The notes beneath the pieces were generated by a model. It did not search any database. It was not told where the DNA came from and saw only the letters and a list, made by a program, of their open reading frames with translations. The translations under genes were made by a program, and so were the position numbers. A stretch of 64,000 bases of DNA from Shewanella olleyana. GTDB lineage: Bacteria > Pseudomonadota > Gammaproteobacteria > Enterobacterales > Shewanellaceae. The DNA lies in assembly GCF_023283825.1 (NCBI RefSeq), contig NZ_JAKILD010000009.1:1-64000 (forward strand), read 5' to 3'. How positions within the stretch are numbered: the stretch's first letter is position 1; each line of letters opens with the position of its first letter. This document shows, piece after piece, positions 55,851 through 64,000 of the stretch.

Positions 55851-56440
55851 TATGCAGCTCCCGTATCTACACCGATGAGTACCGTGCCATCATCAACATA
55901 TTGATGCGGAGGGACTACAAGGTTTAATGGTGCAGGTACACCCTGGAATACACGACCAGCCATATCAAATTTAGAACCATGACATGGGCAGAAGAAACCA
56001 GCAGTTACACCTTCTACTTGCTCACCAAATGAATCTGGTAAGTAAGTTGGTGAACAACCTAGGTGAGTACAAATACCTACAGCAATGAAGAATTCAGGCT
56101 TGATTGAGCGTGCAGGGTTAGCTGCATAATCAGGCTGTTGTAATTCTTCAGAGGCTGGATCGCGTAATTGGCCATCCAATTTAGGCAGTTCGCTCAGAAT
56201 TGCATCTGTTCGACGTACAACCCATACAGGTTTGCCACGCCATTCAACACGAATTAATTGACCTGGCTCTACTTTACTAATATTAACTTCAACCGGTGCA
56301 CCTGCAGCTTTCGCTTTAGCGCTCGGATTCCATGACTTGATAAAAGGCACCGCTACAGCGACGGCACCAGCTCCACCTACTACGGCGGTTGCGGCTGTCA
56401 GGAATCTGCGGCGTCCGGTATCGACTGGCGCATTGCTCAT
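55850..56440 (-). CDS. petA: Rieske iron-sulfur subunit of the bc1 complex
   Basis: A 196-residue protein with a twin-arginine signal DTGRRRFLTAATAVVG, a transmembrane anchor, and the two [2Fe-2S] cluster boxes CTHLGC (C124, H126, C129) and CPCHG (C151, C153, H154). Good ribosome-binding site GGGAGATAAGTGG. It is the first gene of petABC, downstream of hflC on the same strand after a gene-free A/T-rich stretch. Confidence 0.95.
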   Translation of the reverse strand: MSNAPVDTGRRRFLTAATAVVGGAGAVAVAVPFIKSWNPSAKAKAAGAPVEVNISKVEPGQLIRVEWRGKPVWVVRRTDAILSELPKLDGQLRDPASEELQQPDYAANPARSIKPEFFIAVGICTHLGCSPTYLPDSFGEQVEGVTAGFFCPCHGSKFDMAGRVFQGVPAPLNLVVPPHQYVDDGTVLIGVDTGAA

Positions 56441-56792
56441 CCACTTATCTCCCAGAGGGTGTTGGAATTCTTATATTTTAATAACTTAGCAACATTAGAA
56501 TCACTAATCGCTAAATCTATACTTTGAGGCGGGGCTCATTATAGCGAAAAATTAGAACCAGATCATAGTAAAACACACAACTAAGTTGCGGGATTTGTAT
56601 GTTTTTTTTATCAAGCTTAAAAAACGAGCAAGCATTTTTACACTTTAGGAACAAAATATGCAGAAGTGATTTTTATAAACTACTGTAAATTAATAACATT
56701 TAATGAAATATTATTAATCTAAATTAGTCTTGACTGATTAATCAACTCAAACCTTATAAATTCAATTTATTTGAATAAAAAAGTCCAGGCAT

Positions 56793-56820
56793 AAAAAAAC
56801 CCGGTATAAACCGGGTTTTT
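56793..56820 (-). terminator. Rho-independent terminator of the hfl cluster
   Basis: Stem AAACCCGG / CCGGGTTT with loop TATAAA and A/T-runs, just past hflC. The rest of the 398-base gap up to petA (56441-56792) is A/T-rich leader with no ORF. Confidence 0.85.
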
Positions 56821-56838
56821 ATTCAAGTAAATTAGAAT

Positions 56839-57729
56839 TTACTTGCCATCAATTGACTTCATGTACTTGAAGAAATCACTATCTGGTTCCAATACCATCA
56901 CATCACTGTTGCCAGCAAAACTTTCTTTGTAGGCTTCTAAGCTACGTAAAAAACCATAAAATTCAGGATCTTTGTTGAATGCATCTGCATAAATTTTAGC
57001 AGATAGTGCATCACCTTCACCTCGAATGGTCAGTGCTTTACGTTCAGCTTCAGCAACTTTTACCGTTACATCAGCATCAATCGTTGCACGAATGATTTCA
57101 GATTGCTCTTTACCTTGTGCACGATGCTCTTTTGCAACAGCTTGACGCTCTGCGCGCATACGTTGGAAAATACTGCTACTCACATTTGCTGGTAAATTGA
57201 TTTGCTTAACACGAACGTCAACCACTTCAATACCCAGATCCTGTGAACTTTCAGCTGCATTTTCTAATGCGTCATTTTGCAGTTCATCACGTTTGCCAGA
57301 AACAATTTCTTTAATGGTGCGACGACCAAACTCAGTACGTAAATCATTATTGATTTTACGCTGTAGTAAGTCTTCTGCAGTCACTATGTTTCCGCCACCC
57401 GTTGAAAGGTAGAAGGTTTCAAAGTCTTTAATACGCCATTTAACGTATGAATCAACCATCAAATCTTTCTTTTCAGAAGTCACAAAACGGTCAGCTGCAC
57501 CATCTAGAGTTTGAATACGCGCATCAAGGTATTTAACCTTATCGATAGCAGGAATTTTAAAATGAATCCCCGGTGCAAGCACACGAGTAACAGCTTCGCC
57601 ATTTACATCATCTTTTAAAATTTCACCAAAGCGAGAAACAATGGCACGTTCGCCTTCATTTACTACCATCAAAGATGAAAAGCCAACACCTAAAAGAATG
57701 ACTAAAATAATCAGTCCAAATCTACCCAT
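56839..57729 (-). CDS. hflC: HflC, modulator of the FtsH protease
   Basis: A 296-residue SPFH/band-7 protein with one N-terminal helix (FGLIILVILLGVGFSSLMVV) and a periplasmic band-7 domain (ERAIVSRFGEILKDD). It forms a cage with HflK around FtsH. It begins three bases after hflK; the ribosome-binding site GGGAGGG is strong. Confidence 0.95.
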   Translation of the reverse strand: MGRFGLIILVILLGVGFSSLMVVNEGERAIVSRFGEILKDDVNGEAVTRVLAPGIHFKIPAIDKVKYLDARIQTLDGAADRFVTSEKKDLMVDSYVKWRIKDFETFYLSTGGGNIVTAEDLLQRKINNDLRTEFGRRTIKEIVSGKRDELQNDALENAAESSQDLGIEVVDVRVKQINLPANVSSSIFQRMRAERQAVAKEHRAQGKEQSEIIRATIDADVTVKVAEAERKALTIRGEGDALSAKIYADAFNKDPEFYGFLRSLEAYKESFAGNSDVMVLEPDSDFFKYMKSIDGK

Positions 57730-57732
57730 AAG

Positions 57733-58890
57733 TTAGTCCCTCCCTTGGCGAGAACGAGCTTCGCGAGTTTGGCGGCCATCAAGCGGCATTGAAGAATCAA
57801 ACGAATTATTTGAAGGGGTATTGATGTGCGTTTCTGCAACAGGCTCAACCTCTTTATTCTTGGTTTGATTATCCATCATTTTATCTAAAGGCAAATACAT
57901 TAAGTTACCACTGTTCTTGGTATCAATAAGTACCTTATTCGTGTCAGCCATAACTGCTTGCATTGCATCTAAATAAAGACGCTTACGAGTCACTTCTGGT
58001 GCCATTTTATACTCAGGTAATAGTTGTTCAAAACGGGCAACTTTACCTTGGGCTTCTAACACTTCACGTTGTTTATAAGCACTTGCTTGCTGCGCCATAC
58101 GTTCAACTTGACCACGTGCTTTAGGTTCAATTTCACGAGCATAAGCTTCTGCCTCACGAATGAAACGTTGCTCATCCTCTTGCGCAGAAATTGCATCATC
58201 AAAAGCATCTTTAACTTCTTCTGGCGGACGCGCAGGTAAGAAGTTGACGTCTTGAATTGATAAACCTAATTTGTATGGCTCAAGAATACGTTCTAGTTCA
58301 GACCATGTATCACGACGAATGGCATCACGACCAGTGGTCAGGATGTCATCCATTGTGTTATGGCCAATCACATAACGTAAAGCACTATCAGTTGCCTCTC
58401 TTAAACTTGCATTGGCATCAACAGCGCTGAACAAATATAAATATGCATCGTCTACGCGGTATTGAACATCTAGCTCAACTTTAACCAAATTTTCGTCAGA
58501 TGTTAGCATGCTGCCAGAAGATGGAATCGATCGAACTGCTTTAATGTTCACAGGAAAAACTTCATCAATAAATGTTGCTTTCCAATGTAAACCAGGTCCA
58601 ACTTCGCCTGAGTGCTGTCCGAATCGTAAGGTCACCCCACGTTCTGCTTCTTTAATGGTATAAAAACCTGAAGCTCCCCATACCAACAAACCAATAACTA
58701 AAACAACAATAATGCTGGTTGAGTTAAATGAAGGGCTTGAAGATCCACCTGAACCACCTTTACCACCGCCAAAGCGCTTTGAAAGATTACGAAATACTTC
58801 GTCTAAATCTGGTGGGCCTTTATCGTTACCGTTTTTGTTTCCCCAAGGGTCTTTATCTTTTCCCTTGTTACCGGGCTCATTCCAAGCCAT
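57733..58890 (-). CDS. hflK: HflK, modulator of the FtsH protease
   Basis: A 385-residue SPFH protein. A Gly/Asp/Lys-rich cytoplasmic N-terminus is followed by a membrane helix (SIIVVLVIGLLVWGASGFYT) and the band-7 domain (KEAERGVTLRFGQHSG). Partner of HflC. It lies 33 bases after hflX. GGAG is 6 bases before the ATG. Confidence 0.95.
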   Translation of the reverse strand: MAWNEPGNKGKDKDPWGNKNGNDKGPPDLDEVFRNLSKRFGGGKGGSGGSSSPSFNSTSIIVVLVIGLLVWGASGFYTIKEAERGVTLRFGQHSGEVGPGLHWKATFIDEVFPVNIKAVRSIPSSGSMLTSDENLVKVELDVQYRVDDAYLYLFSAVDANASLREATDSALRYVIGHNTMDDILTTGRDAIRRDTWSELERILEPYKLGLSIQDVNFLPARPPEEVKDAFDDAISAQEDEQRFIREAEAYAREIEPKARGQVERMAQQASAYKQREVLEAQGKVARFEQLLPEYKMAPEVTRKRLYLDAMQAVMADTNKVLIDTKNSGNLMYLPLDKMMDNQTKNKEVEPVAETHINTPSNNSFDSSMPLDGRQTREARSRQGRD

Positions 58891-58923
58891 TTAGCACTCC
58901 ATAAGTGGATGAAATAAATGTTA

Positions 58924-60243
58924 TTAGCAAGTAACGTCTACTTCTGAGTCTTCTAATGAATCCTCACAAATAAACGTCTCTAATTCGCCTTGACTCTGTT
59001 TTGTTAATCGACGCCAATTGGCTTCCGACAAACGAACAGACAAAATACAGTTCCCCAGATCGTCATACTCTTTCTGCTGTATCGCGTCCAGTCCATAAAA
59101 CTGACCAAGATAATGCCCAGCCGTCGCTGGTATTTTCAATGTTTGCTCCACAATAACTTCACCGATTAACTCGTTGATAGCCTGTAGTAGCAATTCAAAT
59201 CCAATTTGTTTTTGTGCAGATACCCAAACTCGTTCAGGCATCCCATCATCGTCGTAATCGATGCGAGGTACAAAATCTTCCAATAAGTCGATTTTATTAC
59301 AAACAACTAATTGTGGGATAGTATCTGCGTCAATTTCTTCAAGTACATTTTGAACTTGTTCGAAATTTTCGGTCATATTCTCATCAGCACAGTCAACAGC
59401 ATGCAATAACAAGTCAGCTTGACGAGTTTCCTGCAATGTAGCTTTGAAGGCTGCGACTAAGTCGTGAGGTAAATGACGAATAAACCCAACGGTATCCGCT
59501 AAAATAACGGCACCATCAGGTAAATTTAGTTTACGCAGTGTCGGATCCAGTGTGGCGAACAACTGATCCGCTGCATAAACCTCTGAAGCGGTTAACGCAT
59601 TAAACAGTGTCGACTTACCTGCATTGGTATAACCCACCAATGAGACTGTCGATAAGTCACTGCGCTTACGCGAACGGCGACTTTGTTCACGCTGCTTATC
59701 TACTTTTTCTAGTCGACGATTAATACTCTTAATGCGTCCACGCAGTAAGCGTCTATCGGTTTCGAGCTGAGTTTCCCCAGGGCCTCGCATACCAATACCA
59801 CCTTTCTGCCTCTCCAAATGAGTCCAGCCACGAATAAGGCGAGTCGACATGTGGCGCAATTGCGCTAGCTCCACTTGTAACTTACCTTCGTGCGTTCTCG
59901 CTCGTTGAGCAAAAATATCTAAAATCAGTGCTGTCCGGTCTAATACTCGACATTCACAAATTTGTTCTAAGTTTCTTTCTTGTGCAGGGCTAAGTGCGTG
60001 ATTAAAAATCACCACGTTAGCTTCAGTTGCAGCTACCATTGCGGCTAACTCTTCAACTTTACCTGTACCTACAAAAAACTTTCGATCAGGTGAGCGTCGA
60101 CTTCCGGTAATAACACCAACAGAGCGAGCACCTGCTGATTCGACTAATAATTGTAACTCAGTTATGTCTTCTCTTCGGTCGTCATCAGAAAAGTCAATGT
60201 GCACAAGAACTGCGGTTTCACCCGCTTCATAGCGATCAAACAA
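58924..60243 (-). CDS. hflX: Ribosome-dissociating GTPase HflX
   Basis: A 439-residue GTPase: N-terminal HflX domain (FDRYEAGETAVLVHIDF), a glycine-rich linker (GGIGMRGPGETQLETDRR), and the G domain with P-loop GYTNAGKST, the DTVGF switch II and NKID. It splits stressed ribosomes. The start is a TTG at 60241-60243: AAGGAG lies upstream and FDRYEAGE matches the family N-terminus. Confidence 0.94.
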   Translation of the reverse strand: MFDRYEAGETAVLVHIDFSDDDRREDITELQLLVESAGARSVGVITGSRRSPDRKFFVGTGKVEELAAMVAATEANVVIFNHALSPAQERNLEQICECRVLDRTALILDIFAQRARTHEGKLQVELAQLRHMSTRLIRGWTHLERQKGGIGMRGPGETQLETDRRLLRGRIKSINRRLEKVDKQREQSRRSRKRSDLSTVSLVGYTNAGKSTLFNALTASEVYAADQLFATLDPTLRKLNLPDGAVILADTVGFIRHLPHDLVAAFKATLQETRQADLLLHAVDCADENMTENFEQVQNVLEEIDADTIPQLVVCNKIDLLEDFVPRIDYDDDGMPERVWVSAQKQIGFELLLQAINELIGEVIVEQTLKIPATAGHYLGQFYGLDAIQQKEYDDLGNCILSVRLSEANWRRLTKQSQGELETFICEDSLEDSEVDVTC

Positions 60244-60262
60244 GTAGCAAACTCCTTAAATA

Positions 60263-60538
<276 letters not shown>

Positions 60539-60611
60539 TTATTTTCAAAACAAATTTTTTGAATAATGTTTTACTGTTTAGATTGAGTATTATACAGCAA
60601 CACTGAATAAT

Positions 60612-61538
60612 CTAGCTCGAATGTCGTATTAGTGTAACTAAATTTCCTTCGGCCCCACTTTCAAGCCAATTCAAATCTGGCCAGCTTCTCAACCATGTTA
60701 ATTGACGTTTTGCTAATTGCCTAGTGGCAGCTGTGGCTTTTTCTACCAAAGTATCATGGTCAAATTCTTCGTCTAGGTATTGCCAGCACTGTCTATAACC
60801 AACACAACGCATAGACGGCATATCTAAATGCAAATCACCTCGGTCCTTTAGTCGCTGAACCTCTTCGATAAAACCTTGTTCCATCATGAGTTTAAATCTT
60901 TTTGCGATTAATTCATGTAATACTTTTCTATCAAGTGGTGCGATAGCAAATTGGACCACATCATAAGGTAATGCTTCTGACTTAGTTGCGGTCAACTCGG
61001 TCATTGTCTTACCTGTTATTCTAAAAACTTCTAAAGCACGAGATAAACGTTGCGGATCATTGGGGTGAATACGCTCACCAGCAACGGGGTCAATCTCACA
61101 AAGTTGTTGATGCAAAAAATCCCAACCGTGTTCTTCAGCTTCTTGTAAAATCTCTGCTCTCACCATTTCATCGGCAGCTGGAAGTGGCGACAAGCCTTCA
61201 AGTAGTGCTTTAAAGTACATCATAGTTCCACCCACTAACAATGGGGTTTTACCACGAGCAATAATTTGTTCTATCTCATTTAACGCATCACGTCTGAAAT
61301 CAGCTGCCGAATAACTTTCACTCGGATCCAAAATATCAATCAAGCGATGCGGAGCTAATGCTAACTCATCAGCATTAGGTTTAGCTGAACCAATGTCCAT
61401 TTGACGATAAATTAGCGCTGAATCAACTGAAATAATTTCACAGTTATGATTTTGCGCCATTTCGATGGCTAAAGCTGTTTTACCTGAAGCTGTAGGCCCC
61501 ATTAAAAACAATACTTTAGGTTGCTTAATTTGGTTCAC
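60612..61538 (-). CDS. miaA: tRNA dimethylallyltransferase
   Basis: A 308-residue enzyme that adds an isopentenyl group to A37 of tRNAs reading U-starting codons. It has P-loop GPTASGKT, the [18 protein letters not shown] segment, [17 protein letters not shown] and the C-terminal [14 protein letters not shown]. The start is a GTG at 61536-61538, one base after the mutL stop; GAGAA lies upstream. Confidence 0.95.
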   Translation of the reverse strand: MNQIKQPKVLFLMGPTASGKTALAIEMAQNHNCEIISVDSALIYRQMDIGSAKPNADELALAPHRLIDILDPSESYSAADFRRDALNEIEQIIARGKTPLLVGGTMMYFKALLEGLSPLPAADEMVRAEILQEAEEHGWDFLHQQLCEIDPVAGERIHPNDPQRLSRALEVFRITGKTMTELTATKSEALPYDVVQFAIAPLDRKVLHELIAKRFKLMMEQGFIEEVQRLKDRGDLHLDMPSMRCVGYRQCWQYLDEEFDHDTLVEKATAATRQLAKRQLTWLRSWPDLNWLESGAEGNLVTLIRHSS

Positions 61539-61539
61539 G

Positions 61540-63480
61540 TTAATTCTCTTCTAACCAAGTTTTCCACGGTAGCGATTTAGCGTTTGATTCAATATCAAGC
61601 TTTTGGTCACTATCTAATTGACTGTATTTGAACCAAATTTCAGAAGCTGCTGAAAACGATTGCTTTTGATGTTTTGCAATCCACAAAGACAAAGCTTCAT
61701 CCGAAGGGGTTTCCAATTTAATCCAGTTCAATAATTCTGGGATTAATACCGCTAACTGGCTATCTCTCAGATATGGGGGCACATTCTTAATTATCAACTG
61801 TTGGTAGCGAATAGATAAGGTTAAACCGAGTCTACGTAGCAATAAGTCTCGTTCTTCAAGCAACCCTTTCCAGTCTACATCTGCTTGAATTGAAACTGGC
61901 ATTAATAACGGCTGGCCAACTAATCCTGTTTTTATTTTTGATAAAATGTCATTTTTAACAACAATAACAGACACTTGCACAATATCGAGCAACAGTAACT
62001 GACTGTCCTTTGCAATAACCCAATATTGTCCATCTAGCAAGGGCGGCATGGTCGTTATTGCAGTAGTATTAACTTCATTAACTTGTGTTAATGAAGCATT
62101 ATCATTATTAGTTTGCAGTAATTGACCATAATTGGCTAATGCGGTTGGTGTTACCTCAGCAGAATCAATTGCTCTAGAGTTTCCACCTTGAGAGCCACCA
62201 TATTGATGCCCCTGCGCTGGCACAGACATATTACCAAACCGATTACTGCTCACTTCTCTTGGTTGATATTCTCTATCTGTATCAGTGTGATTAGCACCGA
62301 TTTGATTTAAATACTGTCCGGCCTGAGCCCCTTCTCCTGCATATAAATTACCTGTACCAGATTGAGGTAGTCGACTCGTTTGTGCTTGTATTTCTCCATG
62401 CACAGACGAAGCAGGTAATTCACTCGAGCTATGCGAGGCATGGCCAGAAGCATTCTCATGATATCCAGCAGGTTCAATAGCGAGTTCGGAAATTTGCTCT
62501 AAAACTGACTGCAAAGCTTGCAATATAAAGTCATGAACCAACCTGCTTTGATGAAATCTCACTTCATGTTTTGCAGGATGAACATTGACGTCCACTTGAT
62601 GCGGATCAATTTCAAGCATCAGTACATAACCAGGTTGATGCTGAATATTAAAACGTCCGAAAGCTTGTTTTACTGCGTGATTCACTAAACGATCACGAAC
62701 TAAGCGTCCGTTGACATAAAAGTAGCAGCTATCGGTGACTTGAGTATCACTTGGTGACTGTAAATACCCCGACAATGTCAGTCCATCATGTTCACAAGCA
62801 AGATGTAAAGCCTGTTCAGCAAAGCCACGACCACAAATTTGTCCTAGGCGCTGCTTGTACTGAATTTCAGTATTTGCAGGACGGTATTGGCGAACTAACT
62901 TGCCATTGTGCGTTAGGGTAAAATGGACATCGGTTCTTGCAATGGCGATACGTTTGAGCCACTCATCAATATGAGTAAATTCAGTTTTATCACTCTTTAA
63001 AAAACGTCTTCTCGCTGGAGTATTAAAAAATAAATCAACGACTTCAATTGTCGAACCTTTAGGGTGCGCAGCCGGCGTAATTTTCACATCCATTTGCGAG
63101 CCAGCAGCATTCGCTTGCCAAGCTTCAGTTTGCTCAGCAGGCTTTGAGGTTAAGCTCAAGCGTGCAACAGAGCTAATACTCGCTAGCGCTTCACCACGAA
63201 AACCAAAACTGAGAATAGCCTCTAGGTCATCTAATGAGTGAACTTTGGAAGTAGCGTGACGTGACAATGCCAGAGCAAGCTCTTCTTTCGCAATACCTTT
63301 ACCATTATCACGGATTCGAATAAGTTTACTGCCCCCCTTATCAATTTCAATATCGATACGGGTAGCTCCAGCATCCAGGCTATTTTCAACCAACTCTTTG
63401 ACAACAGATGCAGGTCTTTCAACCACTTCACCAGCCGCAATTTGGTTAGCAAGTTGCGGCGGCAGAATTTGAATCGCCAT
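61540..63480 (-). CDS. mutL: DNA mismatch repair protein MutL
   Basis: A 646-residue protein: the N-terminal GHKL ATPase has [20 protein letters not shown] and [11 protein letters not shown], and the middle has [16 protein letters not shown] low-complexity Ser/Gly/Gln-rich linker (about 345-470) leads to the C-terminal dimerisation domain, which lacks the DQHAxxE endonuclease motif, as expected for a Dam-dependent gammaproteobacterium. It ends one base before miaA and lies three bases after amiB. Confidence 0.95.
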   Translation of the reverse strand: MAIQILPPQLANQIAAGEVVERPASVVKELVENSLDAGATRIDIEIDKGGSKLIRIRDNGKGIAKEELALALSRHATSKVHSLDDLEAILSFGFRGEALASISSVARLSLTSKPAEQTEAWQANAAGSQMDVKITPAAHPKGSTIEVVDLFFNTPARRRFLKSDKTEFTHIDEWLKRIAIARTDVHFTLTHNGKLVRQYRPANTEIQYKQRLGQICGRGFAEQALHLACEHDGLTLSGYLQSPSDTQVTDSCYFYVNGRLVRDRLVNHAVKQAFGRFNIQHQPGYVLMLEIDPHQVDVNVHPAKHEVRFHQSRLVHDFILQALQSVLEQISELAIEPAGYHENASGHASHSSSELPASSVHGEIQAQTSRLPQSGTGNLYAGEGAQAGQYLNQIGANHTDTDREYQPREVSSNRFGNMSVPAQGHQYGGSQGGNSRAIDSAEVTPTALANYGQLLQTNNDNASLTQVNEVNTTAITTMPPLLDGQYWVIAKDSQLLLLDIVQVSVIVVKNDILSKIKTGLVGQPLLMPVSIQADVDWKGLLEERDLLLRRLGLTLSIRYQQLIIKNVPPYLRDSQLAVLIPELLNWIKLETPSDEALSLWIAKHQKQSFSAASEIWFKYSQLDSDQKLDIESNAKSLPWKTWLEEN

Positions 63481-63483
63481 AGA

Positions 63484-64000
63484 TTATGCCCTCGGAATGA
63501 CCAGTTTTTGGCCTATTCGTAATACATCGGACTTTAAGTTATTACTTTTCTTGATGCTAGATACACTCACTTTATAACGTTGAGCAATAACCGACAGTGA
63601 ATCACCGCTTCTGACTGTATGCTTCACATTGCTCTGCTTAGCAAATAACGTCCCTGCTGGTGCATTCGCCTCAAAATAATTGACCACCCCTTTATGAATA
63701 GCATTGGCTAATCTTTGTTGATGATTACCATCAAGTAGTTGCTTTTCTTCTTTCGGATTCGAAATAAAGCCAGTTTCAATCAAAATCGAAGGAATATCTG
63801 TCGACTTAAGCACAGCAAAACTCGCTGATTCTGGCTTGTTTTTGTGTAGCTTAGTCACTGTACCTAAACCAGCTAGAATATCCGACGCAATGCTATGGCT
63901 TTCAGCCATTGAATGGTCCATCGACATATCAATCAAGGTCATGACCAAATATTGCTCGCTATCACTGTTTTGGATGATGTCTCCCACACCACCTAATAAC
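63484..64000 (-). CDS. amiB: N-acetylmuramoyl-L-alanine amidase AmiB, partial (5' end beyond the window)
   Basis: The frame is open to the right edge (reads LLGGVGDIIQNSDSEQYLVM and on); 172 codons are visible. It is the C-terminal part of an Amidase_3: SHSIASDILAGLG, then VLKSTDIPSILIETGFISNPKEE (with the catalytic Glu), and a LysM domain at the end (HTVRSGDSLSVIAQRYKVSVS and so on). It cleaves septal peptidoglycan in cell separation. It precedes mutL, as in other gammaproteobacteria. Confidence 0.93.
   Translation of the reverse strand, partial: LLGGVGDIIQNSDSEQYLVMTLIDMSMDHSMAESHSIASDILAGLGTVTKLHKNKPESASFAVLKSTDIPSILIETGFISNPKEEKQLLDGNHQQRLANAIHKGVVNYFEANAPAGTLFAKQSNVKHTVRSGDSLSVIAQRYKVSVSSIKKSNNLKSDVLRIGQKLVIPRA

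Overview
The window is a contiguous piece of a gammaproteobacterial chromosome, most likely Shewanella or a close Alteromonadales relative. Evidence for this is the conserved block amiB-mutL-miaA-hfq-hflX-hflK-hflC followed by petABC and sspAB, the crp and yheT-yheU-prkB neighbourhood, the argD/astC-astA-astD operon beside pabA, many small Shewanella-type DUF proteins (DUF3012, DUF3859, DUF2391, DUF4156), and moderate A+T content throughout. I saw no rRNA, tRNA, CRISPR array, intact insertion sequence or prophage.

Layout. 1-4 kb: the C-terminal 1.3 kb residues of a very large VCBS-repeat surface protein. 4-5 kb: an LpxR-like outer-membrane lipid A deacylase gene whose signal peptide is cut off by an in-frame stop. 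5.6-11 kb: a CSS/EAL cyclic-di-GMP phosphodiesterase, a pseudouridine synthase, a LON-domain protein, a patatin-like lipase and a YhcH-family protein. 11-17 kb: a region rich in intergenic inverted-repeat elements around a three-domain sulfur enzyme (cysteine desulfurase + metallo-beta-lactamase + rhodanese), a DUF2391 membrane protein and the manganese pyrophosphatase ppaC. 17-26 kb: an aldo-keto reductase/periplasmic phosphatase pair, then a TonB-dependent receptor and a duplicated beta-helix-like lipoprotein with a Pho-box-like promoter. 26-36 kb: small housekeeping and accessory genes (arfB, aroQ, a methyltransferase, a transglutaminase-TPR lipoprotein, a GMC oxidoreductase with its Tat partner) leading into yheT-yheU-prkB.

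36-53 kb: crp, a PepSY/response regulator/histidine kinase operon, the arginine succinyltransferase operon (argD/astC, astA, astD, with a DUF1338 protein downstream), an HDOD protein, an S9 peptidase, pabA and a degenerate PPP-phosphatase-like protein. 53-64 kb: on the minus strand, sspB/sspA, the cytochrome bc1 operon petABC, and the mutL-miaA-hfq-hflXKC cluster, ending in a partial amiB.

The most unusual content is (i) at least three families of non-coding inverted-repeat elements that look different at their ends but share a central CAAGGCA / stem-loop / AACGC core, one copy sitting exactly inside the loop of the astD terminator; (ii) the desulfurase-persulfide dioxygenase-like-rhodanese fusion, with a seven-unit 15-bp pentapeptide minisatellite inside the desulfurase domain; (iii) the putatively phosphate-regulated TonB receptor/lipoprotein pair; and (iv) two decayed genes (an LpxR-like gene and the tail of a TRAP permease). 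All calls are from reading the sequence; no database search was run.
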